From assembly GCF_037893015.1 (NCBI RefSeq), contig NC_133658.1, positions 173,061,579 to 173,125,578 on the forward strand: 64,000 nt of DNA, written 5' to 3'. Both the position numbers and the translations under genes were made by a program. Below are positions 11,701-19,800 of the stretch, in pieces (positions within the stretch are counted from its first letter, which is position 1; each line of letters begins with the position of its first letter). The notes under the pieces were generated by a model. That model was not told the DNA's origin. It saw only the letters and a program-made list of their open reading frames with translations, and made no database searches. This stretch comes from Macrotis lagotis. Lineage: Eukaryota > Chordata > Mammalia > Peramelemorphia > Peramelidae.

Positions 11701-11853
11701 TGCAGAGTTTACATTGCGATCAATTTCACTCCCAACTGACCAGAGAAACAGCAGAAAACTAGGAACCAAACAGATACACAAAAACTTACCTTCTTTTTTG
11801 ATTTTATCATTCATATTGTTGATATAAATTGTATGATTTGGTCTGATATCCAT
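2372..11853 (-). CDS. SNRPB2: SNRPB2, U2 small nuclear ribonucleoprotein B'' (spliced, six coding exons)
   Basis: Encodes U2B'', which with U2A' binds stem-loop IV of U2 snRNA in the spliceosomal U2 snRNP (established for the family). Joining 11853-11790, 10914-10742, 5497-5357, 4196-4146, 3103-3015 and 2531-2372 gives 678 nt, i.e. 225 residues plus stop, the same length as human SNRPB2. All introns are GT-AG. RRM1 (about residues 7-86) has RNP2 IYINNM and RNP1 RGQAFVIF. A Lys-rich linker [11 protein letters not shown] follows, then RRM2 (about 151-225) with ILFLNN and HDIAFVEF. The ending ITYAKK and the length separate it from the paralogue SNRPA (about 282 residues). The start codon opens [12 protein letters not shown], as in other mammals. 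No disruption is seen, so the gene looks functional. Confidence 0.97.
2532..3014 (-). other. SNRPB2: SNRPB2 intron 6
   Basis: A 483-bp intron with GT at 3014-3013 and AG at 2533-2532. It contains a tetranucleotide microsatellite and otherwise AT-rich unique sequence. Confidence 0.85.
2711..2761. repeat. (TCTA)n microsatellite
   Basis: About 12-13 uninterrupted copies of TATC/TCTA in SNRPB2 intron 6, followed by a 'tacatatata' AT-rich stretch. Long and pure enough to be polymorphic. Confidence 0.95.
3015..3103 (-). CDS. SNRPB2: SNRPB2 exon 6
   Basis: An 89-nt exon preceded by 'TTCATAG' and followed by the donor CA|GTAAGT. It encodes [18 protein letters not shown] and continues to the LFN at the end of the first RRM2 helix, ending in phase 2 (CA of the Gln codon). 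It contains the RNP2 motif of RRM2. Confidence 0.95.
3520..3680 (-). repeat. L3/CR1-like LINE 3' fragment
   Basis: The plus strand reads 'tctagaccaaattctgcctg' and later 'gatggagaacctactatttc', the antisense of the 3' end of L3/CR1-clade LINEs. Old and strongly diverged. Confidence 0.5.
3843..4008 (-). repeat. Marsupial tRNA-derived SINE (WSINE1-like)
   Basis: A nearly intact minus-strand copy with a poly(T) end, 'gtttttgcaaggcaatgggg', and the head ending 'gccacctagccacccc'. It is in the same orientation as SNRPB2, about 140 bp beyond the exon 5 donor. Confidence 0.88.
4146..4196 (-). CDS. SNRPB2: SNRPB2 exon 5
   Basis: A 51-nt, phase-0 exon (17 codons) encoding the linker [17 protein letters not shown], which joins the Lys-rich segment to RRM2. 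The acceptor is CTTAG and the donor CAG|GTAAG. Because it is phase 0 at both ends, skipping would keep the frame. Confidence 0.95.
4197..5356 (-). other. SNRPB2: SNRPB2 intron 4
   Basis: A 1160-bp intron. Apart from a truncated SINE and a run of about 17 A at 4896-4912 it is AT-rich with no recognised element. Open frames on either strand here are chance products. Confidence 0.8.
4668..4800 (-). repeat. 5'-truncated WSINE1-like SINE
   Basis: Minus-strand copy. The plus strand starts with a T/G-rich end and 'ggcaaggcaaatggggttaa' and stops at 'actccagagtcagcccca', so the tRNA-like head is missing. Truncation at the head is the usual product of incomplete reverse transcription. Confidence 0.8.
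5357..5497 (-). CDS. SNRPB2: SNRPB2 exon 4
   Basis: A 141-nt, phase-0 exon (47 codons) opening [19 protein letters not shown] and running through the Lys-rich [11 protein letters not shown] to KKPGQ. The acceptor is AAACAG and the donor CAG|GTAAGC. It covers the end of RRM1 and the basic linker. Confidence 0.96.
6000..6805 (+). repeat. L2-type LINE fragment
   Basis: C/T-rich text typical of L2 ORF2 and 3' region. It includes 'aaagagcttcagtgtttcc' and 'gcattaaagctcttcatatt' (L2: KxLQWLP...FKALHxL region), and ends 'cacttaataagtgtttattg' like an L2 3' terminus. Heavily mutated. Confidence 0.55.
6865..7058 (-). repeat. SINE fragment with RTE/BovB-like motif
   Basis: The plus strand contains 'tcaactctttgtatcg' and 'gaggttttcttggcaaagat', then 'tttacagatgagaaaactga'. 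This arrangement recurs in marsupial SINEs and recalls the BovB-type tail. A related piece is at 30118-30360. The head is lost or diverged. Confidence 0.5.
7310..7327. repeat. Poly(G) run
   Basis: About 14 consecutive G at 7313-7326 in intron 3. Homopolymer lengths are prone to sequencing error. Confidence 0.8.
7495..7735 (-). repeat. MIR SINE
   Basis: Near full-length antisense MIR. The plus strand shows 'tatgccaggccccgtgctaa', 'attttactgagactaagcag' and 'ttgcccagggtcacacagct', the known MIR core. Ancient. Confidence 0.75.
7885..8480 (+). repeat. L3/CR1-like LINE 3' end and adjoining MIR/L3-like piece
   Basis: From about 8095 the plus strand follows the sense 3' end of L3/CR1: 'tggagatatttagtctagag', 'atatgataactaccttcaag', 'agaatgggttgcttcaggag', and finally 'gactaggtggcttctgaaat' before 'attctgagatcctg'. 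The first part (7885-8030) contains 'aataaactgaggccaagaga', a MIR/L3-like motif. Old. Confidence 0.55.
8890..9575 (+). repeat. L2 LINE 3' end
   Basis: Ends with the recognisable L2 3' terminus: 'ctttgtatttccaggactag', 'gcctagcacacagtatc' and 'actgttgactgac'. Upstream, 'tttgtgcctctgcaattgct' corresponds to the conserved L2 ORF2 end. Strongly diverged. Confidence 0.7.
10305..10459 (+). repeat. Marsupial tRNA-derived SINE (WSINE1-like)
   Basis: A full-length copy with A-box-like 'tggcgcagtga', B-box-like 'ggttcaaatcc', the core 'acctagctgtgtggccttgg' and a terminal A-run. It lies in SNRPB2 intron 3, antisense to the gene. Young by its intactness. Confidence 0.9.
10480..10690 (-). repeat. MIR/L3-like fragment
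   Basis: 'gagttgaaagacaccttaga' followed by 'gatggggaattgaggcaata' resembles the L3/CR1-type 'ggaagggacctta...' motif joined to a MIR-like 'gaggaaactgaggc' segment. Low identity. Confidence 0.4.
10742..10914 (-). CDS. SNRPB2: SNRPB2 exon 3
   Basis: A 173-nt exon. The acceptor TCACAG precedes 10914; the donor is AATG|GTAAG at 10742/10741. It encodes [19 protein letters not shown] through RNP1 (RGQAFVIF) to GKPM, the core of RRM1. It takes its first codon base from exon 2 (phase 1). Confidence 0.96.
10915..11789 (-). other. SNRPB2: SNRPB2 intron 2
   Basis: An 875-bp AT-rich intron with no recognised repeat or gene. Confidence 0.85.
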
Positions 11854-11878
11854 GTTTTGGATTAAATTTCAGAGAAGC
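11790..11878 (-). CDS. SNRPB2: SNRPB2 exon 2 (start codon exon)
   Basis: An 89-nt exon after the acceptor TTTGTAG. It has 25 nt of 5' UTR and then ATG at 11853-11851, opening [20 protein letters not shown] with the RNP2 motif of RRM1. The donor is G|GTAAGT at 11790/11789. The start is fixed by match to the conserved SNRPB2 N terminus. Confidence 0.96.
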
Positions 11879-13176
11879 CTACAAAGAAAAAAATTTGTTT
11901 TATAAATTATCACTTGTATAAAGTGGTAAGGCATTTTCTATACTTCTTCCTAATGGATTGCTAAATCAATGAATTAACAACCATGTACTAACTCCTATTG
12001 TACAGGAAGCAGCGATGCTAGGTGTTTAAATTGGTTGGGGAGGACCAAGATGACATCACTCTATTAGTGTCACTGATCAGATCGGTAGAAGTTTGCAAAG
12101 CTCTTACCACAGGTCCCTCACAAATAGTACATGTGAACATTTGGGGCCCGATTCTGTCAATCTGTGCATCTTGCATTTCTTGTGAGCTACTTCAGTTCTG
12201 CTTTGTTCATACAGTGCAGAACCTTCTTTAACGGCAGCTTGCCATGCTCAGGGGTCCTTTGCCAGGGGTCCTGCCATCAATTCCAAAGTTCTTCAGAGAG
12301 ACCTAATAGAAGAATCCTCCACCTCTAGGAGCTTAAGGAAAGCATGTACAGAATCTCTAAATTTAAAACTCGTCTTCTGAAAGGCAGAGATCATACATGG
12401 GTTTGGTTGGTTTTTCCCCCCATCACTCTCTTCCTACTCAAAGGAGGATTCTGTGCACCTCCATGCAGGAGTCAATGCGCACCCACTAAATGGCTTGCGA
12501 CACGCCTGCCTCCTCTATTTCTAGGGCTTCTGGTACCCAGCAGGGGTGGCCAATAAACTCTGAACTTAGGCAGCGTATTCTCCCATGCCTTCTCATCTGC
12601 CCTCATAATTCGTACCCAATACTCTCTATATACAGCCTGCACCGCTCATCTTTGTTGGCAAGTTTCTCCTTGCAGACAGTTGTCTCTTTACGAACACCCG
12701 CCCTTTGGCCCGGCAAAGCACTGCGCCAAGATCAGCCACGGCCAGGACTAGCTCTGACGCGCTGCTACTTACAGGCCGGGCAGGCCCCGGCTTGCCACAG
12801 GAACACGCGTGTACAGATGCACAGCACGGCATGCACGCACACGCACACGCCCCCTCGGCCTTCCCTAGGTTCGAGCTCAGGGAGACACGCGCCGTCCGCA
12901 GGAAGGCTTTCCCGAGGCGCCGCAACTCCGGGGCTGGACACAGGAGCCCGCTGGCCGGCCCCGCGTGTGCGCCAGTCCCCGGGGTCCCGCCGCGGGGCAC
13001 CGGCGCCTCGGGCCCTCCCGCAGCCTCTCTCGGCGTCCCCGGGCTGACGGCGCCCCGCGCCCCGCGGGCACGGAGGGCTCCGAAGGGAAGCGGCCTCGGC
13101 CGACCCGGAGCGGGGGGCGAGAGGGAAAGAATGGCGGCACGGGGGGGGGCCCCCGCTGCGGAGCCCCGGGCCCTAC
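11879..13176 (-). other. SNRPB2: SNRPB2 intron 1
   Basis: A 1298-bp intron. Its 3' part contains an RTE LINE 3' end; its 5' part from about 12650 is CpG island. Confidence 0.75.
12035..12325 (-). repeat. RTE LINE 3' end
   Basis: The reverse complement aligns by eye with 36930-37190 of the large RTE copy: both have 'aactttggaa(c/t)tgatgg(c)', then 'tatgagcaaa', then a Cys-x2-Cys-like segment. The plus strand here reads 'caattccaaagttcttcaga' and 'gaggaccaagatgacatcac'. It is 5' truncated and in the same orientation as SNRPB2, inside intron 1. Confidence 0.7.
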
Positions 13177-13245
13177 CTGGAAGGCTGTCTCCCGGGGCTC
13201 ACTCCGCGCCCAAACGCCGGAAGAGGAACTGAGACGCGCCGGAAA
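13177..13245 (-). other. SNRPB2: SNRPB2 exon 1 (5' UTR, start approximate)
   Basis: A good donor CCAG|GTAGGG lies at 13177/13176 on the minus strand, in the right place to join the exon 2 acceptor at 11878. No ATG need be in it, because translation starts in exon 2. The upstream end is a guess from the ETS-type sites at 13216-13248. Confidence 0.55.
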
Positions 13246-13248
13246 CGG
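13216..13248 (-). promoter_or_regulatory. SNRPB2: Two ETS-type motifs at the SNRPB2 start region
   Basis: The plus strand reads GCCGGAAGAGG (13216-13226) and GCCGGAAACGG (13238-13248), 22 bp apart. Both contain the CCGGAA core used by GABPA/ELK-type factors at TATA-less housekeeping promoters. No TATA box is seen. Confidence 0.6.
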
Positions 13249-13361
13249 AGTAGCGAGGAGGCAGGCGGCTCAAGCGAAGGCCGAGCGGCGGCCCCGGGCC
13301 AGGGGAGCGGCCCAGCGCCGAGTGCGTCGATCCCCCACGCAGGCGCCCCGGGAGAGGAGCC

Positions 13362-13400
13362 AGGGGCGGAAGGGGGGGCGGGGCGGAAGGGGGGGCGGGG
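13362..13400. promoter_or_regulatory. SNRPB2: GC-box cluster
   Basis: Overlapping Sp1/KLF-type sites: AGGGGCGGA, GGGGGCGGGGCGG and AAGGGGGGGCGGGG in 39 bp, about 120-150 bp upstream of the presumed start. Confidence 0.65.
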
Positions 13401-13822
13401 CAGGCTCTCCATCCGGGAAGGGCCCTGAAGGAGGAGGTGGCGGAGGTGGTGGCACCCGCCCGGCCGCCGCGCCCGGCCTCCCCCACGGAAGAGGACCCAG
13501 GCGGCATCACGCCGTCTGAGGCCGACCGGTGGGGCAGTGCCGGCCAGACCGGGCGGGGCGCCGGAGCCGCGGCCAACCCGAGCTGCCCAGTGCCCTCGGC
13601 TGCCCACCCCCGGGGCGCCGGGGCTGCGCGGCTCCGCCAAGCACGTGCCCCGGCCACCGTGGCCGCCCTGTGCGGGCACGCTGTAGGAGGGCCGGGCGCC
13701 GGAGGGCAGCGGGGTCTGTGTGCGCTGGGCACAGCCTCAGCGTGCAGGCCCGGGCGCAACGAGAAGCGACCTACGGCTTGTGTGCGGAATGCCCCGCGCC
13801 GCTGCCCAACCCATGTGGCCTT

Positions 13823-16800
13823 TCCCTGGGGCCTCCCTAGTCCTACACCAGGGCGGAGGGTCCCCCCGGGCCGCCCGGGCCTCCCTAGTCCTACACCAGG
13901 GCGGAGGGTCCCCCCGGGCCGCCCGGGCCTCCCTAGTCCTACACCAGGGCGGAGGGTCCCCCCGGGCCGCCCGGGCCTCCCTAGTCCTACACCAGGGCGG
14001 AGGGTCCCCCCGGGCCGCCCGGGGCCTCCCTAGTCCTATACCAGGGCGGAGGGTCCCCCTGGGCCGCCCGGGGCCTCCCTAGTCCTACACCAGGGCGGAG
14101 GGTCCCCCTGGGGCCGCCCGGGCCTCCCTAGTCCTACACCAGGGCGGAGGGTCCCCCCGGGCCGCCCGGGCCTCCCTAGTCCTACACCAGGGCGGAGGGT
14201 CCCCCCGGGCCGCCCGGGCCTCCCTAGTCCTACACCAGGGCGGAGGGTCCCCCCGGGCCGCCCGGGCCTCCCTAGTCCTACACCAGGGCGGAGGATCCCC
14301 CTGGGCCCGGCCCGGGGCCTCCCTAGTCCTACACCAGGGCGGAGGGTCCCCCTGGGCCCGGCCCGGGGCCTCCCTAGTCCTATACTAGGGCAGAGGGTCC
14401 CCCTGGGCCGCCCGGGGCCTCCCTAGTCCTATACTAGGGCGGAGGGTCCCCCCGGGCCGCCCGGGCCTCCCTAGTCCTACAACAGGGCGGAGGGTCCCCC
14501 CGGGCCGCCCGGGGCCTCCCTAGTCCTACACCAGGGCGGTGGGTCCCCCCGGGCCGCCCGGGCCTCCCTAGTCCTACACCAGGGCGGAGGGTCCCCCCGG
14601 GCCGCCCGGGGCCTCCCTAGTCCTACACCAGGGCGGAGGGTCCCCCTGGGCCGCCCGGGGCCTCCCTAGTCCTACACCAGGGCGGAGGGTCCCCCCGGGC
14701 CGCCCGGGGCCTCCCTAGTCCTACACCAGGGCGGAGGGTCCCCCCGGGCCGCCCGGGGCCTCCCTAGTCCTACACCAGGGCGGAGGGTCCCCCTGGGGCC
14801 TCCCTAGTCCTACACCAGGGCGGAGGGTCCCCCCGGGCCGCCCGGGGCCTCCCTAGTCCTACACCAGGGCAGAGGGTCCCCCCGGGCCGCCCGGGCCTCC
14901 CTAGTCCTATACTAGGGCAGAGGGTCCCCCTGGGCCGCCCGGGGCCTCCCTAGTCCTATACCAGGGCGGAGGGTCCCCCCGGGCCGCCCGGGGCCTCCCT
15001 AGTCCTACACCAGGGCGGAGGGTCCCCCTGGGCCGCCCGGGGCCTCCCTAGTCCTACACCAGGGCGGAGGGTCCCCCTGGGGCCTCCCTAGTCCTACACC
15101 AGGGCGAAGGGTCCCCCCGGGTCGCCCGGGCCTCCCTAGTCCTACACCAGGGCAGAGGGTCCCCCTGGGCCGCCCGGGCCTCCCTAGTCCTATACTAGGG
15201 CGGAGGGTCCCCCCGGGCCGCCCGGGGCCTCCCTAGTCCTACACCAGGGCGGAGGGTCCCCCCGGGCCGCCCGGGGCCTCCCTAGTCCTACACCAGGGCG
15301 GAGGGTCCCCCTGGGCCGCCCGGGGCCTCCCTAGTCCTACACCAGGGCGGAGGGTCCCCCTGGGGCCTCCCTAGTCCTACACCAGGGCGGAGGGTCCCCC
15401 CGGGCCGCCCGGGGCCTCCCTAGTCCTACACCAGGGCAGAGGGTCCCCCCGGGCCGCCCGGGCCTCCCTAGTCCTATACTAGGGCGGAGGGTCCCCCTGG
15501 GCCGCCCGGGGCCTCCCTAGTCCTATACCAGGGCGGAGGGTCCCCCCGGGCCGCCCGGGGCCTCCCTAGTCCTACACCAGGGCGGAGGGTCCCCCTGGGC
15601 CGCCCGGGGCCTCCCTAGTCCTACACCAGGGCGGAGGGTCCCCCTGGGGCCTCCCTAGTCCTACACCAGGGCGGAGGGTCCCCCCGGGCCGCCCGGGCCT
15701 CCCTAGTCCTACACTAGGGCGGAGGGTCCCCCTGGGCCGCCCGGGCCTCCCTAGTCCTACACCAGGGCGGAGGATCCCCCTGGGCCCGGCCCGGGGCCTC
15801 CCTAGTCCTACACCAGGGCGGAGGGTCCCCCTGGGCCGCCCGGGGCCTCCCTAGTCCTACACCAGGGCGGAGGGTCCCCCTGGGGCCTCCCTAGTCCTAC
15901 ACCAGGGCGGAGGGTCCCCCCGGGCCGCCCGGGCCTCCCTAGTCCTACACCAGGGCGGAGGGTCCCCCCGGGCCGCCCGGGGCCTCCCTAGTCCTACACC
16001 AGGGCGGAGGGTCCCCCCGGGCCGCCCGGGGCCTCCCTAGTCCTACACCAGGGCGGAGGGTCCCCCTGGGGCCTCCCTAGTCCTACACCAGGGCGGAGGG
16101 TCCCCCCGGGCCGCCCGGGCCTCCCTAGTCCTACACTAGGGCGGAGGGTCCCCCTGGGCCGCCCGGGCCTCCCTAGTCCTACACCAGGGCGGAGGATCCC
16201 CCTGGGCCCGGCCCGGGGCCTCCCTAGTCCTACACCAGGGCGGAGGGTCCCCCCGGGCCGCCCGGGCCTCCCTAGTCCTACACCAGGGCGGAGGGTCCCC
16301 CCGGGCCGCCCGGGCCTCCCTAGTCCTACACCAGGGCGGAGGGTCCCCCCGGGCCGCCCGGGCCTCCCTAGTCCTACACCAGGGCGGAGGGTCCCCCCGG
16401 GCCGCCCGGGGCCTCCCTAGTCCTACACCAGGGCGGAGGGTCCCCCCCGGGCCGCCCGGGGCCTCCCTAGTCCTACACCAGGGCGGAGGGTCCCCCCCGG
16501 GCCGCCCGGGCCTCCCTAGTCCTACACCAGGGCGGAGGGTCCCCCCGGGCCGCCCGGGGCCTCCCTAGTCCTACACCAGGGCGGAGGGTCCCCCTGGGCC
16601 GCCCGGGGCCTCCCTAGTCCTATACCAGGGCGGAGGGTCCCCCCGGGCCGCCCGGGGCCTCCCTAGTCCTACACCAGGGCGGAGGGTCCCCCTGGGCCGC
16701 CCGGGGCCTCCCTAGTCCTACACCAGGGCGGAGGGTCCCCCTGGGGCCTCCCTAGTCCTACACCAGGGCGGAGGGTCCCCCCGGGCCGCCCGGGGCCTCC

Positions 16801-19800
16801 CTAGTCCTACACCAGGGCAGAGGGTCCCCCCGGGCCGCCCGGGCCTCCCTAGTCCTATACTAGGGCGGAGGGTCCCCCTGGGCCGCCCGGGGCCTCCCTA
16901 GTCCTATACCAGGGCGGAGGGTCCCCCCGGGCCGCCCGGGGCCTCCCTAGTCCTACACCAGGGCGGAGGGTCCCCCTGGGCCGCCCGGGGCCTCCCTAGT
17001 CCTACACCAGGGCGGAGGGTCCCCCTGGGGCCTCCCTAGTCCTACACCAGGGCGAAGGGTCCCCCCGGGTCGCCCGGGCCTCCCTAGTCCTACACCAGGG
17101 CAGAGGGTCCCCCTGGGCCGCCCGGGCCTCCCTAGTCCTATACTAGGGCGGAGGGTCCCCCCGGGCCGCCCGGGGCCTCCCTAGTCCTACACCAGGGCGG
17201 AGGGTCCCCCCGGGCCGCCCGGGGCCTCCCTAGTCCTACACCAGGGCGGAGGGTCCCCCTGGGCCGCCCGGGGCCTCCCTAGTCCTACACCAGGGCGGAG
17301 GGTCCCCCTGGGGCCTCCCTAGTCCTACACCAGGGCGGAGGGTCCCCCCGGGCCGCCCGGGGCCTCCCTAGTCCTACACCAGGGCAGAGGGTCCCCCCGG
17401 GCCGCCCGGGCCTCCCTAGTCCTACACCAGGGCGGAGGGTCCCCCTGGGCCGCCCGGGGCCTCCCTAGTCCTACACCAGGGCGGAGGGTCCCCCTGGGGC
17501 CTCCCTAGTCCTACACCAGGGCGGAGGGTCCCCCCGGGCCGCCCGGGCCTCCCTAGTCCTACACTAGGGCGGAGGGTCCCCCTGGGCCGCCCGGGCCTCC
17601 CTAGTCCTACACCAGGGCGGAGGATCCCCCTGGGCCCGGCCCGGGGCCTCCCTAGTCCTACACCAGGGCGGAGGGTCCCCCTGGGCCGCCCGGGGCCTCC
17701 CTAGTCCTACACCAGGGCGGAGGGTCCCCCTGGGGCCTCCCTAGTCCTACACCAGGGCGGAGGGTCCCCCCGGGCCGCCCGGGCCTCCCTAGTCCTACAC
17801 CAGGGCGGAGGGTCCCCCCGGGCCGCCCGGGGCCTCCCTAGTCCTACACCAGGGCGGAGGGTCCCCCCGGGCCGCCCGGGGCCTCCCTAGTCCTACACCA
17901 GGGCGGAGGGTCCCCCTGGGGCCTCCCTAGTCCTACACCAGGGCGGAGGGTCCCCCCGGGCCGCCCGGGCCTCCCTAGTCCTACACTAGGGCGGAGGGTC
18001 CCCCCGGGCCGCCCGGGCCTCCCTAGTCCTACACCAGGGCGGAGGATCCCCCTGGGCCCGGCCCGAGGCCTCCCTAGTCCTACACCAGGGCGGAGGGTCC
18101 CCCCGGGCCGCCCGGGCCTCCCTAGTCCTACACCAGGGCGGAGGGTCCCCCCGGGCCGCCCGGGCCTCCCTAGTCCTACACCAGGGCGGAGGGTCCCCCC
18201 GGGCCGCCCGGCCTCCCTAGTCCTACACCAGGGCGGAGGGTCCCCCCGGGCCGCCCGGGCCTCCCTAGTCCTACACCAGGGCGGAGGGTCCCCCCGGGCC
18301 GCCCGGGGCCTCCCTAGTCCTACACCAGGGCGGAGGGTCCCCCCGGGCCGCCCGGGGCCTCCCTAGTCCTACACCAGGGCGGAGGGTCCCCCTGGGCCGC
18401 CCGGGGCCTCTCTAGTCCTACACCAGGGCGGAGGGTCCCCCTGGGGCCTCCCTAGTCCTACACCAGGGCGGAGGGTCCCCCCGGGCCGCCCGGGCCTCCC
18501 TAGTCCTACACCAGGGCGGAGGGTCCCCCCGGGCCGCCCGGGGCCTCCCTAGTCCTACACCAGGGCGGAGGGTCCCCCTGGGGCCTCCCTAGTCCTACAC
18601 CAGGGCGGAGGGTCCCCCCGGGCCGCCCGGGCCTCCCTAGTCCTACACCAGGGCGGAGGGTCCCCCCGGGCCGCCCGGGGCCTCCCTAGTCCTACACCAG
18701 GGCGGAGGGTCCCCCTGGGGCCTCCCTAGTCCTACACCAGGGCGGAGGGTCCCCCCGGGCCGCCCGGGCCTCCCTAGTCCTACACCAGGGCGGAGGGTCC
18801 CCCCGGGCCGCCCGGGCCTCCCTAGTCCTACACCAGGGCGGAGGGTCCCCCCGGGCCGCCCGGGCCTCCCTAGTCCTACACCAGGGCGGAGGGTCCCCCC
18901 GGGCCGCCCGGGCCTCCCTAGTCCTACACCAGGGCGGAGGGTCCCCCCGGGCCGCCCGGGGCCTCCCTAGTCCTACACCAGGGCGGAGGGTCCCCCTGGG
19001 GCCTCCCTAGTCCTACACCAGGGCGGAGGGTCCCCCCGGGCCGCCCGGGCCTCCCTAGTCCTACACCAGGGCGGAGGGTCCCCCTGGGCCGCCCGGGGCC
19101 TCCCTAGTCCTATACCAGGGCGGAGGGTCCCCCTGGGCCGCCCGGGGCCTCCCTAGTCCTACACCAGGGCGGAGGGTCCCCCTGGGGCCGCCCGGGCCTC
19201 CCTAGTCCTACACCAGGGCGGAGGGTCCCCCCGGGCCGCCCGGGCCTCCCTAGTCCTACACCAGGGCGGAGGGTCCCCCCGGGCCGCCCGGGCCTCCCTA
19301 GTCCTACACCAGGGCGGAGGGTCCCCCCGGGCCGCCCGGGCCTCCCTAGTCCTACACCAGGGCGGAGGGTCCCCCCGGGCCGCCCGGGGCCTCCCTAGTC
19401 CTACACCAGGGCGGAGGGTCCCCCTGGGCCGCCCGGGGCCTCCCTAGTCCTATACCAGGGCGGAGGGTCCCCCCGGGCCGCCCGGGGCCTCCCTAGTCCT
19501 ACACCAGGGCGGAGGGTCCCCCTGGGCCGCCCGGGGCCTCCCTAGTCCTACACCAGGGCGGAGGGTCCCCCTGGGGCCTCCCTAGTCCTACACCAGGGCG
19601 GAGGGTCCCCCCGGGCCGCCCGGGGCCTCCCTAGTCCTACACCAGGGCAGAGGGTCCCCCCGGGCCGCCCGGGCCTCCCTAGTCCTATACTAGGGCGGAG
19701 GGTCCCCCTGGGCCGCCCGGGGCCTCCCTAGTCCTATACCAGGGCGGAGGGTCCCCCCGGGCCGCCCGGGGCCTCCCTAGTCCTACACCAGGGCGGAGGG

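Larger units (their letters stand above)
12650..13822. promoter_or_regulatory. SNRPB2: CpG island over the SNRPB2 promoter
   Basis: Base composition changes abruptly from AT-rich to very GC-rich with dense CpG (for example 'gcgccccgcgccccgcgg' around 13050). It spans the 5' half of intron 1, exon 1 and the upstream promoter and runs without a break into the minisatellite. Many long open frames on both strands here are GC-composition artefacts. Confidence 0.88.

Noticed and set aside
2372-11853. Gene could be SNRPA (U1A) rather than SNRPB2
   Set aside because: The length of 225 residues, the short linker and the ending ITYAKK fit SNRPB2; SNRPA is longer with a Pro-rich linker and ends in FAKK.
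12490-13759. Overlapping 100-190-residue open frames on both strands around 12.5-13.8 kb
   Set aside because: They arise from GC-rich, stop-poor CpG-island sequence. They conflict with each other and with the SNRPB2 promoter and have no recognisable domain.
13437-14082. Open frames encoding a 16-residue repeat (such as PSPTPGRRVPPGRPGL) through the start of the minisatellite
   Set aside because: A 48-bp unit keeps frame by arithmetic only. The 49, 40 and 51-bp units break every frame within a few hundred bases, and there is no start context, splice pattern or known protein.
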